A DNA stretch of 20,496 nt from Bacillota bacterium (GTDB lineage: Bacteria > Bacillota > Dehalobacteriia > UBA4068): positions 1-20,496 of the forward strand of contig JAUMYD010000013.1 of assembly GCA_030528765.1 (NCBI GenBank). Reading direction: 5' to 3'. The stretch's first letter is position 1; each line of letters starts with the position of its first letter. Made by a program: the position numbers and the translations under genes. The notes below the pieces were generated by a model, which saw nothing but the letters and a program-made list of their open reading frames with translations, did not search any database and was not told the DNA's origin. Shown piece after piece: positions 7,818-14,789 of the stretch.

Positions 7818-8492
7818 TCAGGTGCTGCTGTAGAAATCCAGAAAGACCCTTGTCCGCGGATCCTTCGGACTGTGCAGCACTTCCGCGCAGGGGCCGGTCT
7901 CCACCAGCTGCCCCTCCTGAAAGAAGAGCAGCTCATCCGCCAGGCGCTCCGCCTGCTTGATGGAGTGGGTCACCAGCAGCACCAGGCAGTGCTTTTCCTG
8001 CTGATATTCCCGGATCAGCTTCTCTGCGGCCAGGGTGGATTGCATATCCATTGCCGCAGTGGGTTCGTCCAGAATGAGGAAATTCCCCCCGCTCATCAGG
8101 GTGCGGGCCAGGGCCACCCGGGCCGTCTCCCCGCCGGAAAGCCGATGCCCCGGCTGCCGGGCCAGCTCCAGAATGCCCAGAGCCTGCATATAGTCCAGGG
8201 CCTGCTGCCTGCGGGAAGCATCCTTGGGGCAGGGCAGCAGAACATTCTTCAGCGCCTGCATCTGAAAGCCATAGCTTTTCTGGGGCATATAGCTGATCTG
8301 ATAGTTCTCCCGGCCAAGGATCAGGCTTCCCTTATCCGGAGGCAGCACAGCGGCTAAAATTCGCGCTAAGGTGGATTTCCCGCAGCCATTGGTGCCCACC
8401 ACGGCGTAAATGCGGTCTGTTTCAAAGCAGAAATCCTCCAGCTGCAGCACGGTTTTGTTGTTATAGCTTTTTCGCAGCTTCTGAATTCTCAC
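7818..8492 (-). CDS. tupC: Tungstate ABC transporter ATP-binding protein TupC
   Basis: This is the ATPase that powers tungstate import. It has Walker A GTNGCGKST (about 33-41), signature LSGGE (118-122), Walker B FLILDEP (138-144) and the H-loop histidine near 176. I take the GTG at 8492 as the start because it forms a GTGA four-base overlap with the tupB stop, with AGGTGGAG as a ribosome binding site. A GTG three codons earlier (8501) is possible but has poorer spacing. The product is 224 residues, compact as for oxyanion ABC ATPases, without the C-terminal regulatory domain of ModC. The assignment to tungstate rests on tupA and tupB. Confidence 0.88.
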   Translation of the reverse strand: MRIQKLRKSYNNKTVLQLEDFCFETDRIYAVVGTNGCGKSTLARILAAVLPPDKGSLILGRENYQISYMPQKSYGFQMQALKNVLLPCPKDASRRQQALDYMQALGILELARQPGHRLSGGETARVALARTLMSGGNFLILDEPTAAMDMQSTLAAEKLIREYQQEKHCLVLLVTHSIKQAERLADELLFFQEGQLVETGPCAEVLHSPKDPRTRVFLDFYSST

Positions 8493-9175
8493 CGGCTCCA
8501 CCTCTGCTGAATAAAGAATACGGAGATATTGAGGATCAGGGATAAGAACAAGAGGATGATCCCCAGGGCCACACCCAGGGTGAAATCCCCCATATTGGTA
8601 TACATCATAATGGCGGTGGTGATCACATTCGTCTTATAGGCGATGGCGCCCCCCACCATGGAGACTGCCCCCACCTCTGCGCTGGCCCGGGCAAAGACCA
8701 TCAGATAGGTGGAGCAGATCTGGTAGCGGCTTTCGTTCATGGCCAGGCGGAAGATGCGTGCCCGGGGCAGACGCAGGCCCCGCCCTGTCTCCAGGATGGG
8801 CTCCGCAATGCCGGTGATATAGGTTTCCATATTCCCGATGACGATGGGCACCAGCAGGATCACCTGGGCGATGATCATGCCCTCCACCGTGAAGAGCAGA
8901 TGCAGGTGCCGCAGGGGCCCCACACCGGAAAAGAGCATATAACAAAGAAGACCACATACCACCGGGGGCATGCCGATCATGGTGCGGTTCAGCACCACCA
9001 GAGCTTTTTTCCCGGGAAATGTGGCCATAGCAAGAATGACCCCCAGAGGAACGCCGATGAGCAGCGCGATCAGGGAGCTGGCAAAGCACATTTTCATCGT
9101 GACGCCGATGATGCCCAGCAGGGTTTCGTTGCCGGACATCATCAGCTCGATGGCTTGCAAAAAGGCTGTTTTCAT
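8489..9175 (-). CDS. tupB: Tungstate ABC transporter permease TupB
   Basis: This 228-residue inner-membrane protein has about five hydrophobic segments. A cytoplasmic coupling region contains RASAEVGAVSMVGGAIAY, which closely fits the EVGAVMMVGGNIAY pattern of TupB and related oxyanion permeases. It begins 55 bp after tupA and overlaps tupC by four bases. The start codon has no clear Shine-Dalgarno sequence, only GAG a few bases upstream, so its translation may be weak or coupled. There is no sign of truncation. Confidence 0.92.
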   Translation of the reverse strand: MKTAFLQAIELMMSGNETLLGIIGVTMKMCFASSLIALLIGVPLGVILAMATFPGKKALVVLNRTMIGMPPVVCGLLCYMLFSGVGPLRHLHLLFTVEGMIIAQVILLVPIVIGNMETYITGIAEPILETGRGLRLPRARIFRLAMNESRYQICSTYLMVFARASAEVGAVSMVGGAIAYKTNVITTAIMMYTNMGDFTLGVALGIILLFLSLILNISVFFIQQRWSR

Positions 9176-9230
9176 TGGCTCAGATACTTTCTCGTCTCAG
9201 CTTTTTTAACAGCGGGGAACAGCGAAGATC

Positions 9231-10274
9231 TTATTCGATCACGCCGTCATTGGCACGGAAGGTCAGGTAGGTGGCTTTATCGGTGAGGATGTAGGCGCCC
9301 ATTTCTTCAGCCATGGTCAGGCAAACGCCCATACCGGCGTTGGAGAAGGTATACCAGCCGGTGTAATCGGCAACGCTTTCCATCTCAACGGTGATGCCCA
9401 GCTCTTCGGGCCAGAGGGAGATTTCCTTGGTGTGGGTGCCGGAGTTATCGCCGCGGGAGACGAAAGCGTATTCGCCTTCAGCGATGGTAGCAAAGGCATC
9501 CTTAACAGTGGCTGCGGAAGCAACAGCGGCCGGGTCGGCAGAGGGGCCAACCAGTACGAAGTAGTTATACATATAGGTCAGGCGTTCAGCTTCGAAGCCT
9601 TCCAGAACATAGCTGTAGCCATCAGCGACAAAGGCTTCTTCCTGGGATTTGGAGTGGACCAGGATCAGGTCAGCATTGCCGGCCTTGGCATTGGCGATGG
9701 ATTTGCCGGTACCGGCGGAGTAAACTTCCACGGTGTAGCCGTATTCTTCTTCGAAGAAGGGCAGCAGATAGCCCAGCAGACCGGAGTCATTCACGGAAGT
9801 GGTGGTGGAGAGACGGATGGCCTTGGTCTCTTCGGTGGCAGCGGGGATCTCCGCTTCGGAAATGGGGCGATCTTCCTTCAGGTAGAAGAGGTATTCGTCG
9901 TAATCTTCGAAACCAAAGTTGGCGGTGAGCTCAGCCGCTTCTTCGCTCAGCATCCAGTTGATGAGGGCGGCGGCGCCTTCAGCATTCAGGGTAACATCTG
10001 CAACAGCATTGCCGTCAGCATCCACGAAGGGGGCTTCGGGGTTCACAGCCAGCAGGGAGTAATTGTTGATCATGCTGTCATCCTGCTCATAGAGGATGGT
10101 GAGATCGATGCCGCTTTCCGCGACTTCTTCCTGTTCTTCTTCGACTTCGGCTTCATCTTCCACTTCGGGAGTTTCGACTTCAACTTCGGGGTTTTCGATG
10201 ACTTCTTCCTGGCCGCAGGCAGAGAAAGCAAAGAGCATGCTCAGAGCCAGCAGGATAACGAGTAACTTTTTCAT
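9231..10274 (-). CDS. tupA: Tungstate-binding lipoprotein TupA, apparently circularly permuted
   Basis: A signal peptide ends in the lipobox FSAC with Cys20, so the protein is membrane-anchored outside the cell and delivers tungstate to TupBC. Residues 22-52 are an acidic Glu/Val/Pro linker. The mature part has TupA hallmarks in an unusual order. Residues 56-135 (LTILYEQDDSMINNYSLLAV, then AALINWMLSEEA and ANFGFEDYDEYLF) match the segment that ends ordinary TupA proteins. The usual beginning, RLSTTTSVNDSGLL (154-167), follows, then VSRGDNSGTHTKE (272-284) and LTDKATYLTF (330-339). After that the protein stops, exactly where the moved segment would normally continue. The 347-residue length fits one complete permuted domain plus linker. 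GGAGG precedes the ATG. Confidence 0.9.
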   Translation of the reverse strand: MKKLLVILLALSMLFAFSACGQEEVIENPEVEVETPEVEDEAEVEEEQEEVAESGIDLTILYEQDDSMINNYSLLAVNPEAPFVDADGNAVADVTLNAEGAAALINWMLSEEAAELTANFGFEDYDEYLFYLKEDRPISEAEIPAATEETKAIRLSTTTSVNDSGLLGYLLPFFEEEYGYTVEVYSAGTGKSIANAKAGNADLILVHSKSQEEAFVADGYSYVLEGFEAERLTYMYNYFVLVGPSADPAAVASAATVKDAFATIAEGEYAFVSRGDNSGTHTKEISLWPEELGITVEMESVADYTGWYTFSNAGMGVCLTMAEEMGAYILTDKATYLTFRANDGVIE

Positions 10275-10520
10275 TGCAAAAAACCTCCATAAAAAGTGTT
10301 ATGTATACAGAAATGGCGGACTCGAAGGAGCCCGCCACGCATACCGCAGATCATGGATATGATCGGTATGGAGGCCCTTCTTCTCAAAACGGAAAGCCCG
10401 GGCGTTTCCCCCCGAACTCAGTGGCCGCTTTCCATGTGCAGAGCCTGCATTTAGGTAGGCGGCTCGAAGAACCGAATGTTTGCGGGAAGCACAGCAAGGT
10501 ACACTTCCCATATTTATCCT
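10275..10520 (-). promoter_or_regulatory. Long structured 5' leader of tupA, unassigned RNA
   Basis: From the promoter, RNA would begin near 10519, giving about 245 nt before tupA. Minus-strand hairpins (plus coordinates) are: 10484-10509 (GGGAAG/CTTCCC), 10460-10474 (CGGTTC/GAGCCG), 10437-10449 (TGCAG/CTGCA), 10391-10433 (GGAAAGC/GCTTTCC), 10340-10370 (CATACC and GATCAT arms) and 10315-10336 (a 9-bp GGCGGGCTC stem). GGGAAGTGT (10501-10509) could instead pair with ACACTTTTT (10291-10299) beside the ribosome binding site. I do not recognise a known riboswitch. A tungstate or cofactor sensor, or a free small RNA such as 6S, are alternatives. Confidence 0.5.
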
Positions 10521-10525
10521 GATAC

Positions 10526-10554
10526 AGTATATAGATGCTTTTTGCTTTTGTCAA
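10526..10554 (-). promoter_or_regulatory. Strong tupA promoter with overlapping inverted repeat
   Basis: On the minus strand, TTGACA (10549-10554), a 17-base spacer and TATACT (10526-10531) form a near-consensus promoter. The inverted repeat CAAGCGG (10552-10558) / CCGCTTG (10563-10569) overlaps the -35 box and could be an operator or a remnant of an upstream terminator. Confidence 0.8.
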
Positions 10555-10602
10555 GCGGCTTTCCGCTTGCTTTCGTATATGTTTTTTATATGATGGGGAA
10601 AT

Positions 10603-10616
10603 GCCCGATGCCGGGC
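10603..10616 (-). terminator. Weak hairpin downstream of butyrate kinase
   Basis: GCCCG and CGGGC form a five-bp stem, 49 bases after the butyrate kinase stop on the minus strand. It is followed by ATTTCC rather than a T-run, so termination here is uncertain and some readthrough into tupA is possible. Confidence 0.3.
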
Positions 10617-10664
10617 TGTGCTCTGCTGTTCGGATTTTTGCAGAAGAGAAGGGGAGCCTGATGC

Positions 10665-11738
10665 TTATGCCTCATAAGTAAATTCCCGGGCTGTTTCCTC
10701 GCCGCTGAGGATGCGGTAAGCGCCAAAGGCCAGGGATTCCATCTCGTTTTCGCCGGGGTAGATCAGCACCGGGGCGATGAAAGCCACGCGGCGGCGGATC
10801 TCCTCCACCAGGCGCTGGGAGTAGGCCAGCCCGCCGGTGAGGACGATGGCATCCAGCTGGCCGCAGGTAAAGACGCTCAGCCCGGCCAGGCTTTTGGCGA
10901 TCTGCAGGGCCAGTGCATTAAAGACCAGCTCTGCCTGGGCATCTCCGGCTTCGATACGCTTTTCCACCTCCCGGGCATCATTGCTGCCGAAATAGGCGAT
11001 GAAACCGCTGTTTCCCCGCATCAGCCGCAGCTTACTGTGCATATCCGGGATCTTTTCCATGTATTTCATCAGCTGAATGCCCTGCTGCCCGCCGGCCCTC
11101 TCCGGGGAGAAGGGGCCCTCGTCATCGCCTACCACATCCACCATACGGCCTTTGTGGTGCAGATTCATAGAGATGCCCCCACCCAGATGGGCCACGGCCA
11201 CAGTCAGCTCCTTATAGGGCTTTTGCAGCTCCTGCGCCACCTTATGGGCAGTGGCCCGCATGTTCAGCGCATGGGTGGTGGAAATGCGGGGCATATCCGG
11301 GATGCCGCTGATGCGGGCGATGGGTTCCAGCTCATCGGTGGTGACGCCATCGTAGATGAAGGCATGGGGGATCCCGTATTGCTCTGCCAGATCAAAGGCG
11401 ATATAGGCTGCCAGATTGGAGGCATGTTCCTCCTTGCAGATATCCCGCAGATATTCCACCATGCATTTGTTGATGATGTAGCCGCCGGAGTGGATGGGGC
11501 CCAGCAGGCCGCCCCGGGCCACGATGGCGTCAAAGGGGGCAAAGGCTGCTGCCTCCTCCCGGATGAAGCTCCTGGCGATCTCCTCCCGCAGGGGCAGCTG
11601 GGCTGCCACAGAGGGGTAGCTTTTCAGCAGCTCCCGGCTGTGGGCATATTCTTTTTGCAGCAGCTTTTTCTGATCAGCATAGACAGCCATCTTTGTGGAG
11701 GTAGAGCCACTGTTCAAAACCAGGATGGAATAGGTCAT
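10665..11738 (-). CDS. buk: Butyrate kinase
   Basis: This member of the acetate/butyrate kinase family (ASKHA fold) interconverts butyryl phosphate and butyrate with ADP/ATP, or does so with branched-chain acids. It has the N-terminal phosphate motif LNSGSTSTK, then VAHLGGGISMN, GPFSPERAGG and, near the C-terminus, LTGGLAYS. The length of 357 residues is typical. I chose the second ATG (11738), which starts MTYSILVLNSG, because GAGG lies 8 bases upstream; an ATG six codons earlier (11756) adds an atypical extension. No phosphotransbutyrylase gene is adjacent. The gene points to carboxylate fermentation, but the physiological substrate cannot be fixed from sequence. Confidence 0.93.
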   Translation of the reverse strand: MTYSILVLNSGSTSTKMAVYADQKKLLQKEYAHSRELLKSYPSVAAQLPLREEIARSFIREEAAAFAPFDAIVARGGLLGPIHSGGYIINKCMVEYLRDICKEEHASNLAAYIAFDLAEQYGIPHAFIYDGVTTDELEPIARISGIPDMPRISTTHALNMRATAHKVAQELQKPYKELTVAVAHLGGGISMNLHHKGRMVDVVGDDEGPFSPERAGGQQGIQLMKYMEKIPDMHSKLRLMRGNSGFIAYFGSNDAREVEKRIEAGDAQAELVFNALALQIAKSLAGLSVFTCGQLDAIVLTGGLAYSQRLVEEIRRRVAFIAPVLIYPGENEMESLAFGAYRILSGEETAREFTYEA

Positions 11739-11756
11739 TTGTGTACCTCGTTTCAT

Positions 11757-12055
11757 AAAAAATATTTTATGGGCAGAATCAATTCTGTTTTTTTGATTAA
11801 AAAGATGATATAAAAATACCTATCTATCTATTTCGTCAGTTTTTGTCGGAATCCTGTTTTTTCCCAAAAGTGGCAAAGTAAAAAAGCAGCTTTTGCCTTT
11901 CGGCCAGCTGTGCCCGGGGGAACGGCCTCCCCACCCCTGTGCTGCTTTCCCGGGCCGGAAGGCCGAAGCGCACAGCCCTTTTTTCCCGGAGAGGCCTCTC
12001 CCGCAGTTCCTCTTTTCCGGCTTCGGAATCAGTGGGAATCTTTTCTCTTTTGGGC
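11757..12055. other. Gene-free interval rich in inverted repeats
   Basis: No credible gene is present. The part near buk is AT-rich, with a short TATC-type tandem (11820-11831). CAGAA/TTCTG (11776-11789) is followed by T7. Further right, GCTGTGC (11907-11913) can pair with GCACAGC (11970-11976), followed by CC and T6, and encloses more GC-rich pairing. GGAGAGGCCTCTCC (11988-12001) is a perfect palindrome. The sequence could hold a small RNA or an old terminator on the plus strand, but no convincing promoter was found for either. Confidence 0.4.
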
Positions 12056-12084
12056 TTGACAAATGGATTCAGATAACGTATAAT
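12056..12084 (+). promoter_or_regulatory. Consensus promoter of tRNA-Pro
   Basis: TTGACA (12056-12061), a 17-base spacer and TATAAT (12079-12084): both boxes are perfect, about 28 bases before the mature tRNA 5' end. Confidence 0.92.
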
Positions 12085-12112
12085 AATTCTGCTGCATGAA
12101 ACAGCACCGTTT

Positions 12113-12190
12113 CGGGGCGTAGCTCAGTTTGGCTAGAGCGCTACCTTGGGGTGGTAGAGGCCGCACGTTCAAGTCGTGTCGCTCCGACCA
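12113..12190 (+). tRNA. tRNA-Pro (anticodon GGG)
   Basis: The acceptor arm CGGGGCG pairs with CGCTCCG with one G-U pair. The D-arm GCTC/GAGC and anticodon stem CTACC/GGTAG enclose the loop TTGGGGT, with anticodon GGG at 12148-12150. The T-arm GCACG/CGTGT holds TTCAAGT. The 3' CCA is encoded. It reads CCC and CCU proline codons. It is a single-gene transcription unit with its own promoter and terminator. Confidence 0.95.
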
Positions 12191-12191
12191 G

Positions 12192-12226
12192 GCAGAGAGT
12201 CTTTCAGACTCTCTGCTTTTTTTTTT
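12192..12226 (+). terminator. Intrinsic terminator of tRNA-Pro
   Basis: GCAGAGAGTCT and AGACTCTCTGC form a perfect 11-bp stem with a TTC loop, followed by ten T residues. Confidence 0.95.
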
Positions 12227-12296
12227 CGGGGCCCTGCCTTTGCTGGGTTGAGCTGGACTTTTCAGAAAGAATTCAGCCTGCTTCCGGGGGAGAGAC

Positions 12297-12325
12297 TTGT
12301 AAGCCGGGGAGGGAACTGCTATAAT
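12297..12325 (+). promoter_or_regulatory. Promoter of the lipoprotein gene
   Basis: TTGTAA (12297-12302), a 17-base spacer and TATAAT (12320-12325), leaving a leader of about 60 nt. Confidence 0.7.
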
Positions 12326-12351
12326 TTGTTCGTTAGCAAATCTGCCTGCGT

Positions 12352-12369
12352 GAAAGCCCCTGGGCTTTC
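12352..12369 (+). promoter_or_regulatory. Leader hairpin just before the lipoprotein ribosome binding site
   Basis: GAAAGCC and GGCTTTC form a 7-bp stem with a CCTG loop in the 5' leader, 13 bases before AAGGAGG. It may stabilise the mRNA; there is no evidence for a switch. Confidence 0.5.
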
Positions 12370-12392
12370 CGGGGATTTTATAAGGAGGCAAT

Positions 12393-13250
12393 ATGAAAAA
12401 ACTTCTCGCTTTTTCTGCCCTGCTTGCGCTTTTGCTCTGCTGCGCGGCCTGCGCTGCTCCGGAGAATGAATTCGGCATCAGCATGCAGGAGATCGTGGAA
12501 GCCAACCGCACGGAGAATCTGCTGGAGCAATACGGAAGCATTAAGATCACCATCAGCGATGGCGTGGAGCCCTATGAATATTATGTGGATCGTCAGCTGG
12601 TTTATGAGGGCTTCCCCGAATACCAGGCCATCAGCACAGAGGATTCCTATTATTATACAGAGCAGGGTGTCTATTACCGCAATCTTTATGCCGGTATCGA
12701 AATGGATCATTCCTGGCATGAACAGCTGCTGCTGGATGAGGAATCCTGCCTGGCAGAAGAAATTCTGGAGCTGCAGCAGGATGGGGAAGTGCTGCGGCTG
12801 AAAACCCTGCTGCCGAAGGAACGCTTTGCGGACTTTTTCTCTGTGGCTGAGCGGGAGAAGCTGGAATCCCTGGCTGTGGAATACGAGCTGGATGCAGAGA
12901 ACTATTGCATTCGCAGCTTTTCCCAGGTGGCAACCTTTACGGACGGGGATTTCGCGCAGCAGATCGTTACCGTGGATCAGGGTGCTTACCGCCCGGATGC
13001 GGTGGAGAATCTTTATCTGCGCCTGAGTCAGACGGATGAGATTCGCACCGTCACCGTGGTGTTGGATCCCCTTACGGAGGAGGAACGCAGCTATTCCGTG
13101 ACTGTTCCCAAGGGCGGGGATGAGGTGATCCCCTATTGCTCCCAGGAATACAGCGGCGGCATGTATCTGGATCCGGAATGCACGATCCCCTTTGCCGGGG
13201 AAGTGGATTATGAAAATGATATGACCTTTTACATCCCTGCTGTGAAGTAG
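12393..13250 (+). CDS. Lipoprotein with InlB-repeat-like C-terminus, function unknown
   Basis: The 285-residue product begins with a lipoprotein signal, basic MKK, a hydrophobic stretch and Cys20 in CAAC, so it should be anchored on the outer face of the membrane. The body (about 25-210) is acidic and rich in Glu and Tyr; I recognise no family. Residues about 215-283, with YSVTVPKGGDEV, GMYLDPECTIPF and ENDMTFYI, resemble a single InlB B-repeat (Listeria/Bacteroides repeat), a small beta module of surface proteins. AAGGAGG lies 6 bases before the ATG. It is monocistronic, with its own promoter and terminator. Binding or adhesion is possible, but this is inferred only from the module. Confidence 0.85.
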   Translation: MKKLLAFSALLALLLCCAACAAPENEFGISMQEIVEANRTENLLEQYGSIKITISDGVEPYEYYVDRQLVYEGFPEYQAISTEDSYYYTEQGVYYRNLYAGIEMDHSWHEQLLLDEESCLAEEILELQQDGEVLRLKTLLPKERFADFFSVAEREKLESLAVEYELDAENYCIRSFSQVATFTDGDFAQQIVTVDQGAYRPDAVENLYLRLSQTDEIRTVTVVLDPLTEEERSYSVTVPKGGDEVIPYCSQEYSGGMYLDPECTIPFAGEVDYENDMTFYIPAVK

Positions 13251-13271
13251 GAGAAGCGCAGGAAAGCACAA

Positions 13272-13298
13272 AGCCGCCGGGTAGCCCGGCGGCTTTTT
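13272..13298. terminator. Terminator between the convergent lipoprotein and fic genes
   Basis: AGCCGCCGGG and CCCGGCGGCT form a perfect 10-bp stem with a TAG loop and T5 on the plus strand. The minus strand has only TTTG after the stem, so termination of fic would be weaker. Confidence 0.9.
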
Positions 13299-13313
13299 CT
13301 GTGGGGATCATTT

Positions 13314-14534
13314 TCAGAGCAAAGGCTTTTTCCCTGGGGGGAAGAGCTCGTCCAGTCTTTGCAGGTTCAGCTGATAGTAGTTTGCCCGGCCCTCCGTGTG
13401 CAGCTCGATCAGGCCCGAGTCAATGATTGGTGCCAGCCTCTTTTTCAAGGTGCTGTGGCTGATTTCCAGCAGCTGCAGAAGGTCTTTGGTGGAAATTCCG
13501 AAATCCGTAAAAAGGCTTGCCTGAAGGAGATAGGCATACAGTTCATCCATCTGCTTTTCCTGATAGAGGGGCAGAAGGGGGAGAATCTTTTTGTAATAGC
13601 GCAGCTTTTCCAGGCGGCTTTCCAGCGCTTCCAGCAGCTGAGAGGCTGCTTTTTCCACAAAACCCAGGAAGGTATGGAGGAAGGGGCTGAGATCCCCCCT
13701 GTTCCGGGGGTCATTGCAGGTCTTAAAGGCTTTTTCATAGGTAGATTTGCTTTCCTTGATGGTGAAGGAAAGGCGGTAGGCCAGCAGCGGGCTGAATTCC
13801 CGGGAGAGGAAGTAGCTGCTGATGAAGCGGCTCATGCGACCGTTTCCGTTGTAGAAGGGGTGAATGTAACCGAATAGGTAGTGAAAGATGGCGATGCGGA
13901 AGAGGATTTCGATCCTTTCATCATTCAGGATGAAGAGCGCTTTTTTCATGGCCTCCCGAATTGCAGCTTCCGGATAGAGTCCCCGGTGAATCTCCTTTTG
14001 CACTTCGCTGCTGACAGAGACGGATTCTTTGCGGAAAATTTCCCCATCCGGCAGGTCTTTGGGGTCCTCGTATTCGATCTCTGTCCACAACAGCTCGTCA
14101 TAAAGCCTGCGAACATCCTGGCAGCTTTCCAGGGGGATGCTTTCTTTTTGGCTGAGCAAAACGTATTTTTGCACCAGCCCATAAAAACGATTGCGGCGAA
14201 CCGGGCTTTCCAGGTTTTCCAGTAGCTCCCGGCGGCTGCTGTGTACGCCTTCCATTTTGTTGCTGAGGAACATTTCATCCAGCAGACAGCGTTTTTGGAA
14301 CTGCGCCAGGGCCGCATCGGGCAGCAAAGCGGCTATTTTCAGGATTTCTTTATCGGTACGCTCAATCGCAAGGAGGCGATAGATGAGTTCGCTGCTTTCC
14401 AGGAAGAAGGCGGGTGCATCTCCGATGGCAAAATCCAAATGCCGCGCATTCTCATGGTGAAAGCGGGATTGATAGATCTCTTCATAATGCTCCGGATCTT
14501 TGTGAAAAAGCTTGGCAAGGCTTTTATATGGCAT
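13314..14534 (-). CDS. Class II Fic family protein with C-terminal winged helix
   Basis: Fic enzymes usually transfer AMP to protein hydroxyl groups. The active-site loop is HPFYNGNGRMSR (225-236), with the catalytic histidine, phosphate-binding GNGR and last Arg kept; Ser replaces the usual Gly of the final GR. The N-terminal inhibitory helix has SNKMEG (91-96), matching [S/T]xxxE[G/N], whose Glu blocks ATP alignment. This makes it a self-inhibited class II protein. Residues about 335-390 look like a winged helix-turn-helix domain, common in these DNA-binding-type Fic proteins. The 406-residue length is normal. It stands alone with no antitoxin gene, and its promoter carries an array of repeated sites, which suggests autoregulation. 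The target is unknown. Confidence 0.92.
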   Translation of the reverse strand: MPYKSLAKLFHKDPEHYEEIYQSRFHHENARHLDFAIGDAPAFFLESSELIYRLLAIERTDKEILKIAALLPDAALAQFQKRCLLDEMFLSNKMEGVHSSRRELLENLESPVRRNRFYGLVQKYVLLSQKESIPLESCQDVRRLYDELLWTEIEYEDPKDLPDGEIFRKESVSVSSEVQKEIHRGLYPEAAIREAMKKALFILNDERIEILFRIAIFHYLFGYIHPFYNGNGRMSRFISSYFLSREFSPLLAYRLSFTIKESKSTYEKAFKTCNDPRNRGDLSPFLHTFLGFVEKAASQLLEALESRLEKLRYYKKILPLLPLYQEKQMDELYAYLLQASLFTDFGISTKDLLQLLEISHSTLKKRLAPIIDSGLIELHTEGRANYYQLNLQRLDELFPPGKKPLL

Positions 14535-14545
14535 AGTTTTGCCCC

Positions 14546-14678
14546 TTTTTTAGCATAAAAGAAGAAAAACAGAGGATATATATGTTATTTTATGCTGTTT
14601 TTAATAGATTATACTTTACTTTAGCATAGAAATCAATATTTTTCAATGAAATTTACAATGATATTTTTGCTAAAAAAG
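14546..14678. promoter_or_regulatory. Four alternating TTTAGCATAAAA-like sites around the fic promoter
   Basis: Site 1 (14546-14560, +) reads TTTTTTAGCATAAAA. Site 2 (14588-14602) reads TTTTATGCTGTTTTT, the inverse. Site 3 (14620-14632, +) reads TTTAGCATAGAAA, and site 4 (14664-14678) reads TTTTTGCTAAAAAAG, again inverse. Site 1 lies just upstream of the fic start and ribosome binding site, and site 3 lies between the -35 and -10 boxes. The Fic winged-helix domain is a plausible binder. The rest of 14535-14735 is AT-rich and contains no gene. Confidence 0.6.
14608..14636 (-). promoter_or_regulatory. fic promoter
   Basis: On the minus strand, TTGATT (14631-14636), a 17-base spacer and TATAAT (14608-14613). 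One of four repeated sites fills most of the spacer, so a protein bound there would block RNA polymerase. Confidence 0.75.
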
Positions 14679-14735
14679 GAAAAGAATAGAGAAAAAAGAG
14701 CATTGCTGCTGAAGGGCACTTATTCCCCGCAAAAC

Positions 14736-14773
14736 AAAAGCAGCCGCTATACTTTCGTATAGCGGCTGCTTTT
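14736..14773. terminator. Bidirectional-looking perfect hairpin terminator
   Basis: AAAAGCAGCCGCTATAC and its exact complement form a 17-bp stem with a TTTC loop. On the minus strand TTTTGTTTT follows, fitting termination of the gene that ends at 14790. Confidence 0.92.
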
Positions 14774-14789
14774 CTGCGCCGAAGCGGCT

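Noticed and set aside
10275..10520. Cobalamin or Moco riboswitch in the tupA leader
   Set aside because: A GCCACTG string recalls part of the cobalamin riboswitch, but the B12 box and other conserved parts are missing. The conserved Moco motif segments are not seen either.
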